Assembly: GCA_043802345.1 (NCBI GenBank) | Contig: JAZDLC010000154.1 | Location: forward strand, 1-7,217 | Source of the DNA: JAZDLC01 sp043802345 | Lineage (GTDB): Bacteria > Planctomycetota > B15-G4 > JADJEK01 | Length of the DNA stretch: 7,217 bases | Direction of reading: 5' to 3' | Shown here: positions 1 to 6,273 of the stretch, piece by piece | How the letters are laid out: every line of letters starts with the position of its first letter | Numbering within the stretch: position 1 is the first letter of the stretch | Position numbers and translations under genes: made by a program | Notes under the pieces: generated by a model | Databases searched by the model: none | What the model was told of the DNA's origin: nothing | The model's input: the letters and a program-made list of their open reading frames with translations, nothing else

Positions 1-532
1 GATTGTTCGGCGAGTTCAGCAGCAACATCCGGGAGCGGTCCGACACGACCCGCTCCAGCTCTTCCACCCTCAGATCGAAGCCATCCGCCGCGTCGGTGCG
101 GACCGGCCGGAAGGCGGCGCCCGTGAAGCCGACGATCTCCGGATAGGTGAGCCAGTAGGGTGCAGGGACCAGGACCTCATCTCCCTCTTCCACCAGCGCC
201 AGCAGCGCGTTGGCAATCGCCTGCTTGGCGCCGGCCGTCACCAGCACCTCGCTCTTCGCGTCGTAGGCCACCCCCTGGTCCTTCTCGAAGGCGTCCCGGA
301 TCGCCTGCCGGAGCGGAGCGATCCCCTCGTTCGCGGTGTAGTGGGTCTGCCCATTTTCGATGGCGTCATGGGCCGCCTTGCGGATCGCCTCAGGGGTGTC
401 GAAGTCCGGCTCGCCCAAACCGAACGAAATCACATCCTCGCCTTGTTCCCTGAGCTCCGCGGCCCGCCTGGCCAGCCGGAAGGTGGCGGACGGTTTCAGT
501 TTACGAGCACGTGTGCTGAGTTTGACGGGCAT
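1..532 (-). CDS. Class I/II PLP-dependent aminotransferase (aspartate aminotransferase-like), N-terminal part
   Basis: The 177 visible residues match the N-terminal part of fold-type I aminotransferases of the thermophilic-type aspartate aminotransferase group, which use pyridoxal phosphate to move amino groups between amino acids such as aspartate and 2-oxo acids in the cytoplasm. Visible landmarks are the KPSAT start motif (residues 13-17), GLGEPDFDTP (38-47), the substrate-side THYTANEGI (63-71), TAGAKQA (99-105), the cofactor-stacking PYW (125-127) and LLNSPNN (171-177), the start of the family's NSPNNPTG motif. The window ends there, so the PLP lysine and C-terminal domain are not seen. 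The ATG at 532-530 is preceded by a GGGAG-type ribosome site about 6 nt away and begins the family's usual N-terminus. Exact substrate (aspartate, aromatic amino acid or prephenate) cannot be decided from this part. The gene diverges from the 973 gene. Confidence 0.93.
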   Translation of the reverse strand, partial: MPVKLSTRARKLKPSATFRLARRAAELREQGEDVISFGLGEPDFDTPEAIRKAAHDAIENGQTHYTANEGIAPLRQAIRDAFEKDQGVAYDAKSEVLVTAGAKQAIANALLALVEEGDEVLVPAPYWLTYPEIVGFTGAAFRPVRTDAADGFDLRVEELERVVSDRSRMLLLNSPNN

Positions 533-580
533 CCTGCACTCCCTGGCGTGCGTCTCTTGGGGGAGAATGGTGAAGCCCAC

Positions 581-610
581 AGGTTAGCAGATGGCTGCAC
601 AAGTGTGCAA
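581..610 (-). promoter_or_regulatory. Sigma-70-type promoter of the aminotransferase gene
   Basis: Reading the minus strand, TTGCAC (610-605) is followed after 18 bp by TAACCT (586-581), with TGC directly before it as an extended -10. Transcription would begin near 574, leaving a leader of about 42 nt before the ATG at 532. The layout is nearly the same as that of the tRNA-Leu promoter in this window: GCGTTGCACAC at the -35 and TCTGCTAA(C/G)CT at the -10, with the same spacing. That agreement is the main support. A short palindrome (596-609) overlaps the -35. Confidence 0.6.
596..609. promoter_or_regulatory. Palindrome over the aminotransferase -35, possible operator
   Basis: TGCACA-AG-TGTGCA is a perfect 6-bp inverted repeat with a 2-bp centre. 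It overlaps the -35 hexamer (605-610) of the proposed aminotransferase promoter, where a repressor would block RNA polymerase. The right half alone is explained by the shared GTTGCACAC promoter sequence; the left half is the extra information. No regulator gene is in the window, so operator function is only inferred. Confidence 0.25.
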
Positions 611-641
611 CGCATAGACGAGGCTCGGGTCTTGCACGTTT

Positions 642-793
642 CTCGTACTCGTACTCGTACTCAGCGAAGCGGTACTCGTACTCGAGCCCCCGGCTCGGAA
701 GTCCAGCGGTGCATCACCGACCGAGTCGGTCAAGACATGGGTTTCGAGTACGAGTACGAATACCGTCCCCGCAGGACTGAGTACGAGTACGAG
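642..793. repeat. Inverted-repeat element built of CTCGTA/TACGAG hexamers
   Basis: The left arm has a CTCGTA tract of three and a half units (642-662), an 8-bp spacer, and GGTACTCGTACTCG (671-684). The right arm mirrors it: GAGTACGAGTACGAG (779-793), a 14-bp spacer, and a second TACGAG tract (745-763). Bases 642-656 are perfectly complementary to 779-793 over 15 bp. Bases 671-684 pair with 751-764 with one mismatch. The 58-bp centre carries a small hairpin at 716-730. The strand could therefore fold into one long interrupted stem, or the duplex could extrude a cruciform. No gene lies inside. From memory, similar GTACTC runs occur in myxobacterial and planctomycete genomes, often near four-helix-bundle protein genes, so this may be an empty or non-autonomous copy; that is inference. 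Confidence 0.8.
716..730. repeat. Perfect hairpin at the centre of the hexamer element
   Basis: ACCGAC-CGA-GTCGGT forms a 6-bp stem with a 3-nt loop. Its midpoint (723) lies about 5 bp from the midpoint of the whole inverted repeat (717.5), so it would cap the long stem. No T-run follows on either strand, so it does not look like a terminator. Confidence 0.5.
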
Positions 794-956
794 GAAGGGC
801 GGTAGCAGTGGACTTCCCTGTCGTCCTGATGGTGAACCCTCCCCAAAGGCCGCGCCAACCCCCTCCAACTGCCCCGAATGCCACAAAGTTGCGCAAGAGA
901 ACCGGTTTCCACACGTAGAATGCTGGGCTTGCCGCCTCTCGAGCAAGCGACAAACC

Positions 957-962
957 GGAGGG
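957..962 (+). promoter_or_regulatory. Ribosome binding site deciding a GTG start
   Basis: GGAGGG lies 10 nt before the GTG at 973, slightly longer than the usual 5-9 nt. The ATG at 963 touches the SD and is out of frame, opening an 8-codon reading frame only, so the GTG is preferred. It also places Lys-Lys-Gly-Ser-Lys-Arg directly before the membrane segment, as expected of an N-terminal anchor. Confidence 0.6.
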
Positions 963-972
963 ATGATCGCCA

Positions 973-3255
973 GTGAAAAAGGGCAGTAAGCGCGCTCTCA
1001 TCATCCTCGCCTTCGTGGTGGGGCTGTCTTACTTCGCGTTCACCCTGGTTCTGTTCGACCCATTCGAGGGTTCGTACATGGACTCGTTCGAGGGGAAGCC
1101 GGTGGCGATCGAGTACGTCGTGCCACGGAATGTTGACTTCTTCGCTCATAAGAGGTCTCTGGAAAACGACTTCGAGGTGCTCGAGTTTCCCGTGCCGGGT
1201 GCCTGGGACCGGGTCAGGTTGTCGAAGAACTGGCAGCGATTCGCGCGCACGACGCTCCACGCCGAACTCACGCGGGATCTCGACCTGGGTTCCAGGATCG
1301 AGCAGATCCGGGCAGCCACGGCGGAGATTCCTCTACTGCACCCTCTGGTCGACCTGGTGGGCAAGGATGTGGCCGTCTTCGGCCGGCTGAAGGGGCGGGG
1401 GTTCGACGAGACCGAGGTCGCGGGAGTGTTCCTGGCCAGTAACATGGCCAGGTTCGCCTACGAGGTGGCCGGGAACTCCCTTCTGAGGTCGCTGTTCGGT
1501 CTGCCGATCGAGGTGGAAGAGGATTCGGAGGGGATTCGCAAGGTGACCCTCGAGGGGGAGGACCCACTCTACCTGTATCGCCACAAGGATCTCTTCGTGG
1601 TCTGCAGTGGCCCGCTCCTGATCAAGGAAGTGGCCGTGCTGCTGGACGTGGGCCGGGAGCAGAGCCTGGGGTGGACGAGGCGCTACCACCAGACGGTGGC
1701 GCAGGACGTGGACCAGTTCGCGGGCATCATGGCGAGCACCGAACCCACGGTGTTCGCGGACATCGACCGGCGCCTCCAGCTTCACTTCAACCTCCCCACC
1801 CTGTTTTCCCTGACGGAGGGTGACGAGGAGTTCCTGGAGGACCGGGGCCAGGTATCGCGCTGGATCCTGGCCAGACTGTTCAATCCCCGCTATTTCGACG
1901 ACGTCACGCTCGATCTGGGCTTCGGGGAGACGCTCGACCTCAGGAGCATGATCGGATTCGACAAGGAGGATGCCGAGGCGGCGCAAATCGGTTTCTTCAA
2001 CCAGAAGACGTTCGAGCTGCGAAAGACCATGGATCGGGTGGCGGCGCTCGTTCCGGAGCAGACCTGGTTCCTGATGGCGGCCCGGATCGACCCGATGACG
2101 TTTCTGCCGAAACTGGTGACCGGACTGACCGAAACGGATCCGAAGGCGCGGGAATTGCTCGACGAGCTGATCGCCGCCATCCGGCGCCATCGTCCCGATT
2201 TCCAGGCGGGCGACTCGATGGAGGCGGCCCGGCACATGGCGTCGATCCTGGGGCACGACGTGGTCGTCGCCGTGGTGCGGGACACCTATTTCGGGGTTCC
2301 CAGGAGTCCCTTGCCGCTGCTGGCGATCTTCCTGCAGGTCACGGATCGCGGGCCGAGCTTTGAGACTCTCGCGCAGGAGGCGGCAAACGGCCTGCCGCAG
2401 ACGGGCTACAACGGGTTTATCTTCCCCATCATGCAGGCCCACGGGAGCCTCCAGCAGGAGGGACGTGGCGTGGCCAAGTGGTACAAGGTCTGGCATGAAA
2501 AGCAGGGATCGGACCAGGAGCGGTACGTCCAGGACGTGGTCCTGCAAGGGACCGAGGTCGGCAACGTCTCGTTCGGTATCATCGATCCGCGGTCGAAGAG
2601 CAAGGGACCCTGGACCCTGGCCGTGGTGCTGTCGCCGCAATCCCGCGAGATCGAGGTTCAGGGGCCGGATGGACAGCCCGGAATGCAGTTGCGCGGGACG
2701 GCCAACGAGCTGCTGACCGACATCATCAAGCTCTCGAAAAACGAGGGTGCGCCGAAGCCGGCCGACGTCGTCGAAGTCAAGGACGAGTATACGGGCGGCA
2801 CTCGCCCGGTCTCGGCTCTGCTGAATTCGCAGAAGTATATACAGGATCAGGAGTTCCTGACGGGGTTCGCGAGCGTCGCGCTGTATCTGGACGCGGACGG
2901 GTGGAAGCAGGGCCTGCGGGATGGCGCGCTCGCGCATGCGGAATCCGCAGCGGAAATCGACTGGGCGAAGGAGGCCCGTGAGATCGAGGAGGGGCTGTTC
3001 GCGGGCGAGTTCGCGTCCTGGAAGGGAAAGGAAATGCCCGACGGCGTGCTCGCGCGGTACGAGCGGGCGGTGGAGAAGCGGAAGGATGCGATCGAAGAGG
3101 ATCACCGGATGAACGTGGTTCCGGCGCTCCGGCGGGAGTACGAGGAGAATCTGGCGTGGGTCGACCTGATCCGAAGCGCCTTCCTGGCGGCCCGTATCGA
3201 CGAGACCAGCGGCAATATCGAGGTGCGAGCCAAGATCCGGACGCGGCTGGATTGA
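973..3255 (+). CDS. Uncharacterised membrane-anchored periplasmic protein, 760 aa
   Basis: I do not recognise this protein with certainty. It starts with a basic stretch (KKGSKR) and one hydrophobic helix at about residues 8-28, with no lipobox or clear signal-peptidase site, so it is likely anchored in the inner membrane with about 730 residues outside. Two segments resemble each other: one around G130-K-D132-V (a GKDVAVFGRL strand followed by a VAGVFL strand and an MARFAYEVA helix) and one around G427-H-D429-V (GHDVVVAVV, then LLAIFLQV, then FETLAQEA). This suggests a duplicated strand-helix domain, loosely like proteins annotated DUF3352. The C-terminus (about 690-760) is charged and helical. 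No catalytic motif, metal-binding cysteine set or repeat array is visible. It is transcribed away from the aminotransferase, and no neighbour hints at its role. Coding is clear from length and G/C-rich third positions. Confidence 0.88.
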   Translation: MKKGSKRALIILAFVVGLSYFAFTLVLFDPFEGSYMDSFEGKPVAIEYVVPRNVDFFAHKRSLENDFEVLEFPVPGAWDRVRLSKNWQRFARTTLHAELTRDLDLGSRIEQIRAATAEIPLLHPLVDLVGKDVAVFGRLKGRGFDETEVAGVFLASNMARFAYEVAGNSLLRSLFGLPIEVEEDSEGIRKVTLEGEDPLYLYRHKDLFVVCSGPLLIKEVAVLLDVGREQSLGWTRRYHQTVAQDVDQFAGIMASTEPTVFADIDRRLQLHFNLPTLFSLTEGDEEFLEDRGQVSRWILARLFNPRYFDDVTLDLGFGETLDLRSMIGFDKEDAEAAQIGFFNQKTFELRKTMDRVAALVPEQTWFLMAARIDPMTFLPKLVTGLTETDPKARELLDELIAAIRRHRPDFQAGDSMEAARHMASILGHDVVVAVVRDTYFGVPRSPLPLLAIFLQVTDRGPSFETLAQEAANGLPQTGYNGFIFPIMQAHGSLQQEGRGVAKWYKVWHEKQGSDQERYVQDVVLQGTEVGNVSFGIIDPRSKSKGPWTLAVVLSPQSREIEVQGPDGQPGMQLRGTANELLTDIIKLSKNEGAPKPADVVEVKDEYTGGTRPVSALLNSQKYIQDQEFLTGFASVALYLDADGWKQGLRDGALAHAESAAEIDWAKEAREIEEGLFAGEFASWKGKEMPDGVLARYERAVEKRKDAIEEDHRMNVVPALRREYEENLAWVDLIRSAFLAARIDETSGNIEVRAKIRTRLD

Positions 3256-3290
3256 ACGGCCCGCGGGCCCTGAATGGGGCAGGCTCGGCG

Positions 3291-3308
3291 TGCCCGGTTC
3301 GGCGGGCA
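3291..3308 (+). terminator. Weak hairpin downstream of the 760-aa gene
   Basis: TGCCCG-GTTCGG-CGGGCA gives a perfect 6-bp stem with a 6-nt loop, 36 bp after the stop codon. A short GC palindrome, GGCCCGCGGGCC, lies at 3258-3269 just after the stop. Neither is followed by a run of T, so a factor-independent terminator is not shown. These may slow polymerase or protect the 3' end. Confidence 0.2.
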
Positions 3309-3359
3309 TGGAGGCTGACCGATTCCATGAGAGATCGGCCGAGAGGACCCGTCTGAGCG

Positions 3360-3389
3360 TTGCACACCTCTCGAAAGGTCTGCTAAGCT
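3360..3389 (+). promoter_or_regulatory. Promoter of tRNA-Leu(GAG)
   Basis: TTGCAC (3360-3365), an 18-bp spacer, and TAAGCT (3384-3389) preceded by TGC form a -35 plus extended -10 promoter. The start would be near 3396, about 12 nt before the mature tRNA. Both hexamers and the spacer length match the aminotransferase promoter at 581-610, with the shared context GCGTTGCACAC and TCTGCTAA(G/C)CT. Confidence 0.65.
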
Positions 3390-3408
3390 GTCGCGCTTCC
3401 ATTCCTGT

Positions 3409-3497
<89 letters not shown>

Positions 3498-3506
3498 CTT
3501 CCCCTT

Positions 3507-3524
3507 CGAACCCGTTCGGGTTCG
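3507..3524 (+). terminator. Strong hairpin 10 nt after tRNA-Leu, possible terminator
   Basis: CGAACCCGTTCGGGTTCG is a perfect inverted repeat: a 7-bp stem with a 4-nt loop, starting 10 nt past the CCA end. It is well placed to end or trim the tRNA precursor. The downstream sequence (CCGCTGCCCGGG) has no T-run, so it is not a classic intrinsic terminator. Read-through into the permease gene is possible. Confidence 0.4.
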
Positions 3525-3554
3525 CCGCTGCCCGGGCCGACTTGCGAAGGGCTT

Positions 3555-3583
3555 TTGCGTTCCGGGGCCGACGGCTCTACAAA
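3555..3583 (+). promoter_or_regulatory. Candidate promoter of the TauE/SafE permease gene
   Basis: TTGCGT (3555-3560) and TACAAA (3578-3583) are separated by exactly 17 bp. Transcription would start near 3590, leaving a short leader of about 22 nt. That start lies inside the left arm of the inverted repeat at 3587-3611, which matters for whether the SD hairpin can form. Confidence 0.45.
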
Positions 3584-3586
3584 TGC

Positions 3587-3611
3587 GGACTCTCGTCAAC
3601 ACGGAGAGTCC
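3587..3611 (+). promoter_or_regulatory. Inverted repeat covering the permease ribosome site
   Basis: GGACTCTC (3587-3594) and GAGAGTCC (3604-3611) are perfect 8-bp complements around a 9-nt loop. The right arm contains most of the SD (GGAGAG, 3603-3608) and ends at the base before the ATG at 3612. In RNA it would hide the ribosome site. In DNA it sits at the expected transcription start and could be an operator. The sequence shows the repeat; which role applies is inference. Confidence 0.5.
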
Positions 3612-4505
3612 ATGCTGTTTCCCGTCGCCGGCGTCGAGGTCAACCCCTTCTGGCCCTTCCTGGTCGCTTTCCTGGTCTCCCTCTGCTCCTCCCTGGGAGG
3701 GGTGTCCGGTGCCTTTCTGCTGTTGCCGTACCAGGTGAGCATCCTGGGATTCCAGAGTCCGGCTGTCAGTTCCACGAACCTGCTCTACAACCTGGTGGCG
3801 ATTCCCGGCGGGGTGGCCCGCTTCGTCCGGGAGGGCCGCATGCTGTGGCCGCTCGCGGGCTGGCTGGTCGGCGGCCTGGCTCCCGGCATCTGCCTGGGTG
3901 TCGTGGCCCGGGTCCTCTTCCTGCCCGATCCGCGGGCGTTCAAGCTGTTCGTTGGTCTGGTGTTGTTGCTGGTGGGACTGCGCCTGGCCCTGGATCTTCT
4001 GCGACCCTCTGCCAGCGGCAAGCGCCCCGCGGGATCCCCGCCGACCCGCGTCCTCAGGAGTGACTGGCGCCGGGTGGAATTCACCGATCTCGACACCAAC
4101 TACCACTTCGATCCGCTCAAGATCGCCCTGCTGGGGCTGATCATGGGGGTGATCAGCGGCGCCTACGGCATCGGCGGAGGCGCGATTCTTGCCCCCTTGC
4201 TGGTCTCGATGTTCCGCCTTCCGGTGCACGCCATCGCCGGCGCGACTCTCGCGAGCACCTTCGCGGCGTCCATCATCGGCATTCCCGTGTACTGCTGGAT
4301 CGCCCCTCTCTTCGCGAGGGACGGGGCCCCCGCGGGGCCGGATTGGCTGCTCGGCCTGGTGCTCGGAGCAGGCGGGATGCTGGGGATCTACCTGGGAGCG
4401 CGCTTCCAGCGCCTGGTCCCCGCTTCCTGGATCAAGGCGTTGCTGGTGCTCGTCGTTCTGGCCGTCTCGGTCCGGTACATCGCTCAGTTCCAGGGAGCTC
4501 CGTGA
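3612..4505 (+). CDS. TauE/SafE-family membrane permease (sulfite/organic anion exporter type)
   Basis: This 297-residue, very hydrophobic protein has about eight membrane helices in two halves. Each half carries the family's glycine-rich signature: GGVSGAF (residues 29-35), followed by STNLLYNLVAIPGG, and SGAYGIGGG (182-190), followed by APLLVSMFRLPVHAIAGATLASTF. A hydrophilic loop near residues 130-165 (RVEFTDLDTNYHFDPLK) joins the halves, and VRYI closes the last helix. TauE/SafE proteins export sulfite, sulfoacetate or other small anions; the substrate here is unknown, as no sulfur-metabolism gene is nearby. The ATG at 3612 was chosen because GGAGAG lies just before it and homology begins soon after. 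An upstream in-frame ATG at 3468 would begin inside the tRNA and adds a low-complexity Pro/Arg/Ser stretch. Expression may be limited by the inverted repeat over the SD. Confidence 0.92.
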   Translation: MLFPVAGVEVNPFWPFLVAFLVSLCSSLGGVSGAFLLLPYQVSILGFQSPAVSSTNLLYNLVAIPGGVARFVREGRMLWPLAGWLVGGLAPGICLGVVARVLFLPDPRAFKLFVGLVLLLVGLRLALDLLRPSASGKRPAGSPPTRVLRSDWRRVEFTDLDTNYHFDPLKIALLGLIMGVISGAYGIGGGAILAPLLVSMFRLPVHAIAGATLASTFAASIIGIPVYCWIAPLFARDGAPAGPDWLLGLVLGAGGMLGIYLGARFQRLVPASWIKALLVLVVLAVSVRYIAQFQGAP

Positions 4506-4525
4506 ACCGGCCTGCTCGCCAACGC

Positions 4526-4531
4526 TATGCT
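4526..4531 (+). promoter_or_regulatory. Weak -10-like element upstream of the ETF-QO gene
   Basis: TATGCT lies in the 73-bp gap between the permease stop and the ETF-QO ATG. The only candidate -35 (TGAACC, 4503-4508, 17 bp upstream) is poor and overlaps the permease stop. It sits within a small imperfect inverted repeat, CGCCA...TGGCG. Co-transcription with the permease gene is equally possible. Confidence 0.2.
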
Positions 4532-4578
4532 GGCGGGACTTTTCAGTGAGTGAGGAATCCTGAGCGAGGAGCCTGAGG

Positions 4579-6267
4579 ATGAGTGACGAGCGTGAGGTCC
4601 TCGAAGTCGAGACCGTGATCGTGGGTGCGGGGCCCGCGGGGCTTGCTGCGGCGTACCGTCTGCAGCAGTTGATCCAGGAGCACAACGAACAGGTCGCGGC
4701 CGGGAAGAAGGCAGGCCCGGATCTCTCCGAGGCGATGGTCGCCGTGCTCGAGAAGGGGGCCAGCGTCGGCGACCACATGCTGTCGGGCGCGGTCATGGAT
4801 ACCGGCGCGCTGAAGGAGTTGATTCCCGACTTCGCGGAAAAGGGTTGCCCCGGCATCGAGTGCACCGCCGATGAGGTGGTCCATCTCAGCAAGTCCGGTT
4901 CGCGTCGGTTTCCTTTCACGCCCAAGTGGCTGCACAACAAGGGCCATCGCATTCTCTCGCTCAACCGCCTGGTGCGCTGGATGAACGAGCGCCTCGAGGA
5001 AACCGGAACCGAGGTGTTCGCCTCCTTCCCGGCCGCCGAGTTGCTGATCGAGGATGACCGGGTGGTCGGCGTGCGGACCGGGGACAAGGGGATCGACCAC
5101 AAGGGGGAACAGAAGGCCAATTTCGAGCCTGGCATGGAGGTTCGGGCCAAGGTGACGATTCTCGCGGAAGGAACCCGCGGCTCGCTCACGAAGATCCTGG
5201 TCGACCGCTTCGGTCTGGACAAGGGGAAGAACCCCCAGGTCTACGGCACCGGCGTGAAGGAGGTCTGGAGAGTTCCGGGGTGTGATCAGGCCTCGAAGGG
5301 GCACGTGCTCCACACCATGGGGTGGCCGCTGGGGAGAAAGGACTACGGAGGCGGATTCGTCTACTACATGGGGGAGGACCTGATCCAGATCGGCTACGTG
5401 GTGGGGCTCGGCCGACCCGATCCCGCGTCCGATCCGCACCGGTTGTTCCAGGAGTTCAAGCGGCAGCCGAAGATCCGGGCGCTGCTCAAGGGCGGCGAGC
5501 GGCTCCGTTACGGCGCGAAGTCGCTGCCGATGGGGGGATGGTGGTCCCGGCCGAAGTCGTTCGTGGGCGGATGCCTGATCGTCGGGGACGCCGGATCGAA
5601 TCTGAACCCGGCCCGCCTCAAGGGCATTCACCTGGCCATCAAGACCGGGATGCTCGCGGCCGAGACAGCCTTTGAGGCGCTGTGCAAGGACGACGCCTCG
5701 GCGGCGACGATGGCCGGGTTCGAGCGGCGGATCGAGGACTCCTGGGTGAAGGAGGAGATGTACTCGGTGCGCAACGTGCACCAGGCGCTGGAAAAGGGGC
5801 TGCCCCTGGGGCTTTTCGATCTAGCCCTGCAGATGGTCACTTCAGGGCGCGGCCTGAGGGATCGGTATGCATCGCACGTGGACCACGGCCGCGTGAAGAA
5901 GGTCTCCGAGTTCCCCGCCGGCGCGCCGGCGGCGAAGCCGGACGGTGCGTTGACGTTCGACAAGCTGACGGATGTGTACCACTCCGGCACGACTCATGAG
6001 GAGGATCAGCCCTGCCACCTGGTGGTCACGGTCAGCCCGGATCACTGCCGCACGACCTGCAGTGAGGAGTACGGGAATCCGTGCCAGCACTTCTGTCCGG
6101 CCTCCGTGTACGAAATGGTCGAGGATCCCGCGGCGGGAGGAAAATCACTGCAGATCAACGCGTCCAACTGCGTTCACTGCAAGACGTGTGACATCCTGGA
6201 CCCGTACCTGGCGATCGAGTGGACCGTGCCGGAAGGAGGGGGCGGCCCGATCTATACTGATCTGTGA
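4579..6267 (+). CDS. Electron-transfer flavoprotein:ubiquinone oxidoreductase (ETF-QO)
   Basis: This 562-residue enzyme is a membrane-associated flavoprotein that accepts electrons from reduced ETF, itself reduced by acyl-CoA and other dehydrogenases, and passes them to quinone. Residues 13-22 hold the FAD-binding VIVGAGPAGL. LEKGASVGDHMLSGAVMD (about 57-74), LNRLVRWMNE and the second FAD motif VGDAGSNLNPARLKGIH from residue 335 follow in the family's order. The C-terminal ferredoxin domain has the four [4Fe-4S] ligands C506, C531, C534 and C537, with the human spacing of 25, 3 and 3, in CPASVYE and NCVHCKTCD, ending in VPEGGGG. Three further cysteines (C490, C494, C502) lie just before. Length is normal for bacterial forms. 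The ATG at 4579 follows GAGGAG by 7 nt. No etfA, etfB or dehydrogenase gene is in the window. Confidence 0.97.
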   Translation: MSDEREVLEVETVIVGAGPAGLAAAYRLQQLIQEHNEQVAAGKKAGPDLSEAMVAVLEKGASVGDHMLSGAVMDTGALKELIPDFAEKGCPGIECTADEVVHLSKSGSRRFPFTPKWLHNKGHRILSLNRLVRWMNERLEETGTEVFASFPAAELLIEDDRVVGVRTGDKGIDHKGEQKANFEPGMEVRAKVTILAEGTRGSLTKILVDRFGLDKGKNPQVYGTGVKEVWRVPGCDQASKGHVLHTMGWPLGRKDYGGGFVYYMGEDLIQIGYVVGLGRPDPASDPHRLFQEFKRQPKIRALLKGGERLRYGAKSLPMGGWWSRPKSFVGGCLIVGDAGSNLNPARLKGIHLAIKTGMLAAETAFEALCKDDASAATMAGFERRIEDSWVKEEMYSVRNVHQALEKGLPLGLFDLALQMVTSGRGLRDRYASHVDHGRVKKVSEFPAGAPAAKPDGALTFDKLTDVYHSGTTHEEDQPCHLVVTVSPDHCRTTCSEEYGNPCQHFCPASVYEMVEDPAAGGKSLQINASNCVHCKTCDILDPYLAIEWTVPEGGGGPIYTDL

Positions 6268-6273
6268 GCAGCG

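Larger units (their letters stand above)
533..972. other. Divergent intergenic region, 440 bp
   Basis: This gap between the divergent aminotransferase and the 973 membrane-protein gene holds no convincing coding sequence. Reading frames across 640-800 on both strands give Tyr-Glu, Tyr-Ser or Thr-Arg dipeptide runs that simply reflect the hexamer repeat. Contents are the aminotransferase promoter (581-610), the inverted hexamer element (642-793), and a C-rich stretch (800-888) in which nothing is recognised. For the rightward gene the best -10 candidate is TAGAAT at 916-921, but the nearest -35-like TTGCGC (889-894) is 21 bp away, too far for a standard promoter. The ribosome site is at 957-962. 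Confidence 0.8.

Noticed and set aside
642..793. CRISPR array
   Set aside because: Units are 6 bp, contiguous and inverted; there are no unique spacers of regular length and no cas genes.
889..921. Full promoter TTGCGC...TAGAAT for the 760-aa gene
   Set aside because: The 21-bp spacing is outside the workable range; only the -10-like element is worth noting.
963..989. Eight-codon reading frame starting at ATG 963, as a leader peptide or alternative start
   Set aside because: The SD GGAGGG abuts the ATG with no spacing, and the frame does not lead into the downstream protein.
584..1260. Frames with Tyr-Glu, Tyr-Ser or Thr-Arg dipeptide runs over the hexamer element
   Set aside because: The runs arise from the GTACTC repeat itself in each frame; no independent sign of coding.
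1333..3402. 689-residue open frame on the minus strand opposite the 760-aa gene
   Set aside because: Low-complexity Arg/Pro/Leu composition typical of antisense frames in GC-rich DNA; no domain recognised, and the plus-strand gene has an anchor, a start site and normal codon use.
4543..5781. 412-residue minus-strand frame opposite ETF-QO
   Set aside because: His/Arg/Leu-rich shadow of the ETF-QO coding frame with no family resemblance.
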